A DNA stretch of 64,000 nucleotides from Prorocentrum cordatum (Eukaryota; Sar; Dinophyceae; Prorocentrales; Prorocentraceae): positions 1 through 64,000 of the forward strand of contig CAUYUJ010020540.1 of assembly GCA_963575745.1 (NCBI GenBank). Reading direction: 5' to 3'. A program made the position numbers and the translations under genes. Position 1 is the first letter of the stretch. Each line of letters opens with the position of its first letter. Shown here piece after piece: positions 53,190 to 63,600 of this stretch. The notes under the pieces were generated by a model. It worked only from the letters and a program-made list of their open reading frames with translations, ran no database searches and was not told where the DNA came from.

Positions 53190-54317
53190 GTCACAGAGTA
53201 CTGTTAAGCGCACCTTCCCAAGCTGATACGTCAATCCCAGTACAACTTCCTTCATTTTATCAGCTGAAATCTTCCATCCAATCGTGTCCGTCCACGTACC
53301 GATACAAACATTCGCCGAAGCAGATGTCGATTTGGCATACATCCACGCTTTCGCTGGACCCTCAGCCTCGAACAGCACCTGGGCCGTCTGCACTGTCTTC
53401 CGTTCGTGGAATTGCGCCGTCGCCTCACGTGTCTCAGAAACCCGCCTGCGATCCTGAGGCGCCGGTTGCACAAGCCATCCCAAGTACTGGTCACGGTAGT
53501 TTCCAAAAGCGTTCGGGCAAAGAAGATCGGCATTCTGATCAAGCCAAGCGGCACTCCATTCCTTCCTGACCCCCCAGACGACATCTTTTGAGGTGCCACC
53601 CTTGAAGTAAACTCGGAAACGAGTGACCCCAAACTTATTAGATGCCAAGTCGCGCTCAGTACGCTCCTTATCAAAGATACTTCCGTCACCGTCATCCCGA
53701 GCCTGGGAAATACCGTACAACTTGGCAATCATGTTGCGCGCTGTGGCCACTGGAAGCTTGACCTGGTCACGGTCCTCAATCTTCCGAGGATCTTCTTTGC
53801 AAAAGCCCGAGACCTGAATCCAAGTTGGAACGCGAGGCTCAAGGGGCTTGCGAAAAGCACGCGGCACCGATTCACGAGTTGAAGCACCACCCAAAGAAGA
53901 AGCAGAGTCGGCCCAGGGGTCCCGATTGCTATTCACTTTCGCCTGGAGCTCCTGGATCTGCTTAGCCTGGGCCTCTTGGGCCTCACGAATCTCCTTCACT
54001 GACGAAGAAATGGGGGCCACCTGCTCCTGGACCTGGGTAGTGATATCCTGTCGCATGTCCTTCGTATTTTGCTTCAGCATGCGTTGCATATCTGCCTTCA
54101 TCACTTTGAACTGACTGCGTAGAAGCTCTGCAATGTCTCCTCCAGCTGCGGCACCTCCTCCACTGCCTGCACTGCCTCCCCCACCACTCCCAGCCCCCGC
54201 AGCATCAACAGCAGCTTCTTCCTCCATTGCCTCATCACCTTCGAGACCCAGCTCCTTACGCTGTCTCTTCGATTCGTTCTCTTCATCGAAATCTGAGTCT
54301 CCGAGATCGGAATCCAT
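53154..54317 (-). CDS. LINE C ORF1 RNA-binding protein
   Basis: From the first in-frame ATG at 54317 (387 codons; the frame is open further upstream without ATG). An acidic N-terminus (DSDLGDSDFDEENES) precedes a Gly/Ala linker, a coiled coil with heptad-like AELLRSQFKVMKADMQRMLKQ to ...QELQAKV, and a C-terminal folded part with WIQVSGFCKED, FRVYFKGGTSKDVVWGV and WMYAKST. This coiled coil plus RNA-binding module plan is like LINE-1 ORF1p; the family was not confirmed. It would coat element RNA. Intact frame, next to a damaged ORF2. Confidence 0.7.
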   Translation of the reverse strand: MDSDLGDSDFDEENESKRQRKELGLEGDEAMEEEAAVDAAGAGSGGGGSAGSGGGAAAGGDIAELLRSQFKVMKADMQRMLKQNTKDMRQDITTQVQEQVAPISSSVKEIREAQEAQAKQIQELQAKVNSNRDPWADSASSLGGASTRESVPRAFRKPLEPRVPTWIQVSGFCKEDPRKIEDRDQVKLPVATARNMIAKLYGISQARDDGDGSIFDKERTERDLASNKFGVTRFRVYFKGGTSKDVVWGVRKEWSAAWLDQNADLLCPNAFGNYRDQYLGWLVQPAPQDRRRVSETREATAQFHERKTVQTAQVLFEAEGPAKAWMYAKSTSASANVCIGTWTDTIGWKISADKMKEVVLGLTYQLGKVRLTVLCDGAQPCAEVGIH

Positions 54318-54771
54318 CTCTGAGTAAGAACGGCGAGGACGAAACTGTTCACGAAACTGCTCTTCGTAGTAGGATCTGTCCAACTCACGAAGAAACTGAC
54401 TCCAGCCACAACTTGGTGGCCCCCACTGCGTTGTGAAAACGAATGTACTCCCGCTGCAACAAGAGAAAAACTGGAAACGCGCTGGCAACTATCGTGTTCA
54501 AAGCAAAGTGCAGCAATACAAGCAGAGCAGGCGGCCTGAGAGAGCAGCTGCAAACAAGTATATGATAGTACCCACAAAAACGAACGATCCAGAGCGGCTT
54601 TGCGCCTAAGACCAGGATAGCCACCAATCCCACAAGCAGACAAGAGCTCACCTATCTCCTGCAGGTGGCCCCCGAGGGGGAAGGGGTTGCAGCTCACGAA
54701 GCACGCGAAGATATGGCGAGCGCGCGCGCGCCCACGGCCGCCCGCGGCCCTAGCTTTTACAGCTTTTACAG
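54318..54771 (-). promoter_or_regulatory. LINE C 5' region
   Basis: 454 bases between the hairpin right half and ORF1. Starts (in LINE sense) CTGTAAAAGCTGTAAAAGCT, a duplicated 10-mer, then a GC-rich CGCGCGCG run. Presumed 5' UTR/promoter; no promoter motif was recognised. Confidence 0.5.
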
Positions 54772-54802
54772 CTGGTCACCGCCGGGAACCTCGTAGAGCT
54801 CC
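54772..54802 (+). repeat. Hairpin target, right half, at LINE C 5' end
   Basis: CTGGTCACCGCCGGGAACCT then CGTAGAGCTCC, matching intact copies at 39660-39692 and 45377-45404. Confidence 0.88.
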
Positions 54803-54932
54803 TTCCACGCGCGAAAGTGCTGAGAGTCGGAGGAGAGAGCTTCTGGAGGCATTTCTCGAAAATTAAACATCATTTTTTTTCATGTCGACATGAAGTTGGT
54901 TTCGCCAAATGTTTCGATAGTAAAAGTGCGCC

Positions 54933-54997
54933 TACAGAGCTCATGTTAAGACGCAAAGGCCTCACAGTCGTCTACAGGTGCGAAAAATCTGGTTTCT
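54933..54997 (+). repeat. Direct repeat flanking the 55-60 kb segment, left
   Basis: ACAGAGCTCATGTTAAGACG, then CCTCACAGTCGTCTACAGGT and GAAAAATCTGGTTTCT, nearly identical to 60443-60507. Confidence 0.8.
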
Positions 54998-55049
54998 CAG
55001 AATGAATTGTCAAACTTGGAAGCGTCCAAAATCCGGATAGCAAAGAGGC

Positions 55050-57560
55050 GCTCACGCAAACGAGCACACGCACATCAGCACGCACGCACGGCCACACACA
55101 TACAACACGAGGACACAAACGCACGCCAGCATGCTCAGCACACACGCACACACACACGCACACACACACGCACACATCCACGCGCAGAAGTCGAAACACA
55201 CGCGCGAACGCGCACACACACACAAACACACAACATCTCACATACACACCCACGGACACGCACACGCACCCAAATCACACAAGCACACACCACGCGCCCC
55301 CGGCCTCCCCGCCGGCGCTCTGGAGGGGGGAGGCACCGCCCCATTTTGCGGCCGGACCTCCCTGCACTCCAGCCACTCCGCCCCCGCGGAGCGCCACTGG
55401 GGCAAAGCGCGGGGGTCCCAGCGCCGCGCGCGCACACAGGCAGACACACACCCACACACTCACACGCATACACACGCGCACAGACACAGAGACACACAGA
55501 CACACAGACACACAGAAACACAGACGCACAGACACACACACAGACACAGAGACACACACGGACACACTGACACACTGCCACACAGACACACTCACTCAAA
55601 GACACAGAGACACATAGACGTACAGACACACAGGTACACACACACAGACACACAGACACACAAACACATAGACGCACAGACACACAGACACACAGACACA
55701 CAGAGGCGCAGACACGGACACACAGACACACAGACACACAGACACGCACACACACACGGACACACATACACATACACACAGACACACAGACACACGGTCA
55801 CACAGACACACAGACACACAGACACACAGACACACAGACACACAGACACACAGACACACTGACAAACACTGACACAGTGACACACTGCCACTGCCACACT
55901 GACACGCTGACACACGGACACACAGACACACAGACACACAGCCACACAGACACAGAGACACAAAGGCACACGACACACGGACACACATACTCACAAAAGA
56001 CACACACAGACACACAGACACATTAGCAAAAAGGAACGCAGACACACGGACACGCAATCCTCGAAGTCGCCCAGCCTCCACCACCCACCGACGAGGCCAG
56101 CGCCGCCAAGGTCGCGCTGGCCCCCCAGAACCGTCGGCAGCGGCGGCCACTCCCGCACAAGGATGCTCACGCCCACACGCGAACACCCGCACACACACAC
56201 GCACGCAAACACTCACGCAGCCACAGACACACGCACACGCACACACACACACACGCAAACGCACACCAGCGCACACACATGCCAGACACAGACACACAGA
56301 CACGCTGACACACAGACACACAGACACACAGACACACAGAAACACGGACACACAGACACACAGAAACACAGACACACAGACACACAGACACACAGACACA
56401 AAGACACACAGGCACACAAGCACACAGTCACACAGACACACGGACACACAGACACACAAGCACACGCACACACAGACACAGATACACACAGAAACACAGA
56501 CACGCAGACACGCAGACACACAGACACACAGACGCACCGACACACATACAGAGGCGCACAGACACACAGGCACACTGACACACCGGCACACAGACACACA
56601 GACACAGACACAAGAACACTCAAACACACAGACACACAGCCACACAGACACCCCTCCCTCCCCCGCGACCCCCATGCGGCCCTCTACGCACCCAGCCCCC
56701 CGCCACTCCCGCTGGCGCTCCAGAGGGGGGAGGCACCGCCAAATTTCGGGGCCAGCCCTCCCTCCACTCCAGCCACTCCGCCCCCGCGGAGCGCCAGGGG
56801 AAGGGGAGGAGGGGGAGGGGGAAAGCGCGGGGCTCAAACAGACGAGGAAACGCACACACGGACACACAGACACACAGACACACAGACAGAGAGACACGCG
56901 GACACACACGCACAGAGACACACGGACACACAGACACACAAACGCACAGACACACAGACATACAGACTCACAGACACGGACACACAGACAAACAGAGACA
57001 CAGATACACAGACACACAGACACACAGACCACAGACACACAGACACACAGCCACACACACACACACACGCAGACACGCAGACACACAGACACACAGACAC
57101 ACAGACACACAGACACACAGACACACAGACACACAGAAACTCAAATACACAGACATGCAGACACACAGACACACAGACACACAGAAACTCGAATACACAG
57201 ACATGCAGACACACAGACAGAGAGACACGCGGACACACACGCACAGAGACACACGGACACACAGACACACAAACGCACAGACACACAGACATACAGACTC
57301 ACAGACACGGACACACAGACAAACAGAGACACAGATACACAGACACACAGACACACAGACCACAGACACACAGACACACAGCCACACACACACACACACA
57401 CGCAGACACGCAGACACACAGACACACAGACACACAGACACACAGACACACAGACACACAGACACACAGAAACTCAAATACACAGACATGCAGACACACA
57501 GACACACAGACACACAGAACACACAGACTCACAGACACACAGACACACAGGCACACACTC
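55050..57560. repeat. (ACACAG)n microsatellite, 2.5 kb with two GC-rich inserts
   Basis: CACACAGA/CACACGCA units. A GC-rich ~115-bp insert (GGAGGGGGGAGGCACCGCC, CACTCCGCCCCCGCGGAGCG) occurs at 55300-55415 and again at 56690-56830. A 330-base step duplicates the array internally (56882 and 57212 start the same variant word series). A unique island lies at 56040-56160. Frames give Val/Cys or Thr/His repeats and are not genes. Confidence 0.92.
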
Positions 57561-57586
57561 AGAGAGCCGCCGTCGAGGTGCAGCAC

Positions 57587-60474
57587 TCAGAGAGCCTCCT
57601 CCGACAGCGCCACAATCGTTGGCTCGCTCACCACGTCATCTCTTTCCGGGCGCAGGCGGCGCAGCGTCTGTCGCAGCTTCTCGTCAGTCCACCTGCCGAT
57701 GCTGACGGGCACGTCCTCCTGGCGCAGTCGGAAGGCTCCGGCGACCTGGCCGAGCAACTCCTGCCGCTTGTTGTGCTCGGCGATGCCCAAGCGCGTCCGC
57801 CGTTCTTCAGGATCCTCCTGCCGCGCGCGCTCCTCCGCGGCAGCGGCGGCGACTTCCCTCGCCGTCGCGCGCCCGCCACGCCCCCCGCGCTCGCCGCCCG
57901 AGGATGGCTCCGAAGCCGCATTGGTTGCGCTAGCCCCTCCAGCACCCTCGCCGCCCCCTGTCGGCGCCCTCGCGGCGACGCCATCGCTGCCGGGCACCGC
58001 GCCAGCCTCAGCCGCAGGCGCCGCACGCGGGGCCTCCTTGAACACCTTCAACTTTCCCTCCGGGATGGGCCCGTCCACACGCCCATGCCAACCATCTTTG
58101 TGCTGCTGCTTGAAATGCAGCCCGCACAGATCCCCGCATTCCTGCTTTTGCGCGCTCCGGCATTGCCCACCAGCTCCGTTCCCCCACGTCCGAGCCATGC
58201 ACTTCGCGGGGACAATGTTTTCTGGCGTAAAGCGCCGCCATTCGTCCCCCGCGAGCGACGCCCCCGCGCCTGGCTGGACTCCAGCAGGCACAGGGACCGC
58301 GGACGGAACGCCAGCGGCCCTGCCAGCGTCGTCGTCCTCGTCGCCCGCGCGGCCCGGAGCTGGCGGGGACAGCCCGCGCTTCTTGCCCCTGCGCGATGGC
58401 GGCTGCGGCTGCCCCGAAGCGCTGGGGTCCCCGTCGCCAGCGCCAGGATCCCCGCCACCCGCCCGACGCCGCTTGCCCGTTGGCTCGCCGCCCGACGCCT
58501 GCTGCCCGGCGGGCGCACTCGGCGGCGCAGACGGCGCGGCAGCGGCGCTGGAAGCAGCGCCGCCGGCGGTGCCGCTCCCCGCAGACCCCGCCGCGCGCCC
58601 GCCTGCATAGAGGCGCAGTCGGCGGAGCCGGCGGCGCACCAGACGGTCCCGCACCAGCGCTGCCGCTGGCGCCCCCCGCAGACCCCGCCGCCGCGCGCCC
58701 GCCGCCTCCGCCTCGCGGACCCGCCCTGCGCACATACGCAAACACATAGGCGCCAATGTGCACCTGGTGGTTTCCGGCGATCTGCGCCCAAGTCTGGAGC
58801 TGGACAGAACTGTCGTCGAATTTGGCGTATTCGTTCACGCCCACGGATGCATACGCAAAATAGTGTCCGCTTGTCGCGCTTTCGCCCTGGTGCACCACGA
58901 CCCCCGAGAACTCGCACTCGCACTGGGAATCCACAGGCCGCAGAATCTGAGGAAAGCGCACAGGGCGTCTGTCGTACCACTGGCCTATCACCCGCTCCAC
59001 GATCACGAAGAGCACCGGCGGCGACCGCTCCCAGCGATTGCCTGTATATACCCTGATGCCTTGACAGACCCCGGCCGCCGCCCTCCGAGCATCATCGAGG
59101 TGAGCGTGCGCCGGACATCCTGGCCCTGGCTCACCGACATGCCTTAATCCCAGCCGGATCAAGTCCTCCAGATCGCACGGCCCCCGGTGGTCGGGGCCGA
59201 GCAATTCGGAAGGCACCACCTTCAGAAACGTCTTAATGTCCCCCTTGTCCGAACTTGCTGTGCACGCGTCTGTGCCGCTGCCGAAACGCAATGCTGGCCT
59301 CTTGGGCCCCCCTCGCCGTCGCCGCCCGCGCCACCGTCGCCCGGCCCCTGCGCACCAGAGCCCGACCCCGACGCTGGTCCACCGCCCGCACCGCTGCCCG
59401 AAGAGGACCCGCCACCGCCACCGCCGCCGCCGCCCCCAGAAGAGTCGTCGCCGCCGGCCCCTCCTCCCACCAACTCATCCCCGCACCCCGCCAGCCGCAG
59501 CCATTCGCGGCATGTCCGGTCCAACCAGATGCGCACGAATTCTTGCGAATACTTCTTCGCCACCCTTGCAACACCCCGCGCGAGTTTCGCTTCCGTGAAA
59601 TCGGGCTGCCCGCGCCGGTGACGGGCACGGAACTGGTTGAGGGCAATCAGAACGCCCTTGTCCGTCTCTGCAGCCGCGGCGCCCTTCTCCACCGCGGCGA
59701 GCAACGCGAGATCCCTCTCGAGCGGGGCGAGCAGGCGCTGCTGGTCCAGGTCACAGTGCCCCGCGGCGAGGTTCCACGTGAAGCCCACGCCCGCCCGCTC
59801 CCGGCGCACGAAAGTCGCCACCTGCCGCGCCGCCTGAGGCTTCGGCTTGAGAAGCTGCTGCCACACGGGCACTCGGGGATCGCCTGCGGCTTCAGGTCCG
59901 CCAAATGCACGGGCGGGACAGCACAGGAGATCTGCCGCGCGCGCTCGGCGGCCCCCACCCTGCACATGATGTCGCGGTCGCCCTCGAGCTGCTGCAAGCG
60001 CGCGGCCAGGGCGCAGGCTTGCAACAGCCAGAGATCCGCAGACACGTCGCCCGGCTCGCCCGTATAGTAGCCGCGCTGCCCCTGGGGGAACGCGTCGGCG
60101 GCGAAGCCCGACTCCACGGCCTCAGAGAAGAACGCGCCGCCATGGCCAGCCCACGATTTCGGGATTCCGAAGACGCGCGGCCACGGCGACAGCCTGCTCC
60201 CGTCGGGCCCAGCGCGCTGGTACCAGGGCTCGAGGGCGTGTCGCTGGTCGAGCTGCACGCTCGCTTCGCAAGTGTCCTGGCGGAAGCACTCGTCCTCCAG
60301 CAGGAGGCGACGGAACACAGCGAATCCGTTCTCCCCCCTCGCCGCGCACTGGGCCGCCCGCGCGCGCTTCCTGGCGCGGGCGCGCTCCGCCTCCACCGCC
60401 TCGCGCTTCACCGCCTGGCTAGGCAGCTTCTTCGGTGCGACTACAGAGCTCATATTAAGACGCAGAGGCCTCAC
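57587..60474 (-). pseudogene. Ubiquitin-specific-protease-like gene, broken or with introns
   Basis: Minus strand, four successive frames. 60474-59880: charged N-terminal region (FAVFRRLLLEDECF, DAFPQGQRGYYTGEPGD). 59965-59300: KYSQEFVRIWLDRTCREWL and an acidic-Gly linker. 59291-58620: LEDLIRLGL, FVIVERV...VRFPQILRP and the USP His box GVVVHQGESATSGHYFAYA, then AKFDDSSVQLQ and IGAYVFAYVRR. 58756-57587: Ala/Gly linker, a Cys-rich segment (CMARTWG...GGQC...ECGDLCGLHF, HGRVDGPIP) and SIGRWTDEKLRQTLRRLRP before the stop. The Cys box (catalytic Cys) was not found, so the enzyme may be split, inactive or interrupted by introns. A His-box USP removes ubiquitin. Confidence 0.6.
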
Positions 60475-60507
60475 AGTCGTCTACAGATGCGAAAAATCTG
60501 GTTTCTG
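60443..60507 (+). repeat. Direct repeat flanking the 55-60 kb segment, right
   Basis: ACAGAGCTCATATTAAGACG, then CCTCACAGTCGTCTACAGAT and GAAAAATCTGGTTTCT; see 54933-54997. A diverged copy is at 45500-45575. Confidence 0.8.
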
Positions 60508-60607
60508 AAACTAAATTGTCAAATACCTTTAAATCTTGGCAAAATCGACCCAAAGTTATCACACTTGGTGGCGTCCACTTGGTAGCGTCCAAAACCCGGA
60601 GAGCAAA

Positions 60608-60638
60608 ACTGGAACCGGCGGTAAACCGTCAACCAGGT
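60608..60638 (+). repeat. Hairpin left half at LINE A 3' end
   Basis: GGCGGTAA 60617-60624, ACCGTCAACCAGG, then the LINE 3' end TTTTTGCGTCTTTGC. Confidence 0.85.
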
Positions 60639-63600
60639 TTTTGCGTCTTTGCTGGGACCGTCTTGGCCACTGAGGCCAGGTCCAACAAAGTCTCAGGCAA
60701 AACAGAGCCTCTTATTCATCACGCAAGCAGTCAGCTCTTATACCACACAGCGAAGCTGAAGGAATAAAGAGAATCACATGCCGCAATGACACAATCAAAC
60801 GCAAAGGACACACAGATAATCGAGGAAGACAGTGAGCAGCGAAGCTGCAGGAATATACAAGACACAGAAAAGAAGAAACAATGTGTGTCAAATCACTGCG
60901 AATGATCAAAGAAGGTCTGCACAACCTGTGGGAGCACCTCGCATATGCGCTCCGCCGCCGATAGCTCCGTATCTGTAACAGTGGCGCTCGGTGGTAGACA
61001 CCAAGCCGCAAGATACACATCCTTGAAAATGATGTCGGTCCGCGAGAAGATATACTTGTTTCGCAGACCAATCTGTATCCATGCACCACAGGCACTTCCG
61101 CGGCTACAAACTCCCCCATCAAAGCCGGCTTTGATAAGGCAAGGAATATAACACTGAGATTCAAAGTCGTTGAGGTAAACGAAATCGGCGTACACATGGC
61201 CCTGACGGGCCTGATGGGTCAGTAAGTCTGCTTTCTGGTTCCATTCCCGAAACGAATGAGAGAAGAAGTCACGGCCGGCCTCTGGAGGCCTCACCAAGTA
61301 AGTTTCCTGCATTTCGTCCAACTTATTAATCAGAGTATCCACCCTTTTCTGATATACCTGAGCTAATACTTTCCATTTCCCGCAGAGCCAGTTAATAACA
61401 AGCAGTGAGTCCCCTTGGATGTCCAGTGGTATCCCATCTGTATCGAGGTCCCACTGTGTACAACGCATATTATGCAACGCAATACGTTTGCTGAGGCGAT
61501 CCCTATATGCTGGTGTATCCTCCCGATCCTGACCGATATGAACCCCTCCATCCTCATCCAAGTTCAAGAATACAGGCACCCCTGAGGACGCCAACCCTTT
61601 ACACTTCTTTTGGAAGTACTTCAACATAGTACTAGAACAAACATTAGCAGCGAAATCCATGAAATGCTCAAAACTTCCAGCAAAGAACTCCCACCAGGAT
61701 AAACCGTAAAACGATTCCAATGAATAATACCACGGACGGAGTCCGACGCTCTCCTGTCCCCCCCGATGCCTTTTCATAGAGCTGGCCTCCTTCCAGTTTC
61801 CCCAACATCTGAGAGCCTCACTTGAATCCGTCCTCATTCTATCCCACAGTCGGCCAAACGCCAGACATGAGAAACGAGAATCTCTCCAAGCTCTCATCGA
61901 GTTCGCCTCCAGCTCCCCCCGATCTGTGATCAGCCTGTGTGCAAAGTCCTGGATGTCAATTGCCCACATCCAATGCACTCTGAGAAACTTCTGTACAATG
62001 CCCACGAAGTGAGCATCATGAAATTTTTGTCTCGCACGTTCATACCTCCTCGTATTCCATTCCTGGTAACTTTCCCCCTCCCTCCGTATACAGCGAGACA
62101 TTACAGACAGGCACTTGCCCTCAAAGATATGAAGGGCGCTCAATGAACTTGAATCGACCGTGCATCCTTCCGCCGCGTAGAGCACAATACTCTGAACTCT
62201 CTGAGCATACCTCTCATATTTATCTTTCAACGGGATGGCCGTGGAGCGGAAGAAGGTCGCCTGCCCCCAGAAGGCCCTGCGAGCACAGTCAATACGAGCG
62301 TCCAAATCATGATGTTCATTCACATGTAGTTCAGAACAAATATAAGCCCCCAGCACCTCCATCTCCGTCGTCCTTCTAAATCGATACACTCCAGACGCCT
62401 CCGACCCCACCGAGAGAGCAAGATCAGCAGTGTGAAGTATTTCCCCTTCCACATCTCGCGGCGGCTCGACCCCGAACACCATATACAATAGGCTGGATTC
62501 CTTCCATCTCATTCCATAATCATGTAACTGTGTAGTTAGACCGTGTAACATGCGTGTGAGTTCCTCTCGACTCCGAGCCAATACATAACAGTTGTCAGCC
62601 CAAAGGAAATGATTAATAATCGAAACACAGCTAGTCGAGCCAGTCACATACTCAATACGATAACCTAGTCCTAGTACGTCCCATTCTCGAATCGTGGAGC
62701 CCCACATAGCAGCAACGATGAGATTGAAGGCCAACGGTCCCTCGGGCCCTCCCGTCCGAATACATTTGTCCCACCTAACCTCCACCACCTCAATCCCATC
62801 ATAATAGACAGTGCCTACACATTCGCACAAGGGGTCAAGTAGAGCATACTGTAGGTAAAGGGGTACATCCGCATGATCCAACCCGCGCCTGACATTGGCC
62901 ACCGTGCAGTGATCGAACGCCTGAAGGACATCAGCGTTCGCCAAGTGTGCCGTTTCCCCTTTTCCCCATTGTGCAGCATGTTGACCTATGTGTTTGATGC
63001 TAGCCGTGATTTCGTGTGTACGACGGTGTTCCTGGAAACCATACAACCCAATATGACGAAACACTCCTTTTCTTTCAATATGACCCTCAACCAAGAGAAC
63101 AACACAGGAACTGAACCATCTCGAAACAGCATTCTGCATACACAGCAAACGTCCGTCTTTTAACTTAGTGATCCCTGGAGTTTTTGGCATAAAAGAGACG
63201 AGAATCTCACGCCACGACTGAGGATACGGAATCGTGAGCTTGATGATTTTATCGAACAACTTCTGGATCGCTCTGAGAGCACACCACGGCAAGCTCCTTA
63301 GAATCTCGCACGGTATCCCGTCTGGCCCAGTAGCCCTCTGGGTCTTCAGCCGAGCTCGTGCTCTGAGAAGCAGCGCCATACTAATTCCCACAACTGATGT
63401 GGAACGTATCTCATGCACAGCCCTCATCCTGATCTCCTCCATCATACTGTCGGTGGAATTGCGTATCTCTTCGGACGACACCTTGCAACGAACGAACTTG
63501 TCGAGCTCCTCCTTCCACTCCTCACGGTCCTCCGTCTCCCTCCCATCCACCACTAAATGTTTGATAGTATATCTGACCTTTCTTTTTGTTGGGGGACATC

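Larger units (their letters stand above)
48729..54771 (-). mobile_element. LINE copy C, near full length
   Basis: 5' region (54771-54318), ORF1 (54317-53154), ORF2 (about 53189-48774) and a short 3' region with three CAGCGAAGCTG words (48791, 48810, 48844). ORF2 carries one in-frame TAG and one frameshift. Less similar to A, B than they are to each other. Confidence 0.85.
46041..54802 (-). mobile_element. LINE C cluster: full-length LINE plus two short 3' units in one hairpin loop
   Basis: Both hairpin halves flank 8.7 kb of LINE sequence; CTGGTC (46067-46072 and 54772-54777) is shared by both junctions, a 5-6 bp target duplication. Inside, CAACCTGGTC recurs at 47461 and 48719, separating two short units (46073-47460 and 47471-48718) from the long LINE (48729-54771). 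Confidence 0.85.

Noticed and set aside
55131-57705. Val/Cys- and Thr/His-repeat frames, up to 815 codons
   Set aside because: Translation of (ACACAG)n; open in several frames at once.
61500-61600. NLDEDGGVH in LINE A as the first RNase H Asp, giving a standard domain order
   Set aside because: The aligned positions in copies C and D have no Asp-Gly pair (KDATSGT, AATTGPS), whereas the C-terminal FDGG/CDGG is present in all copies.
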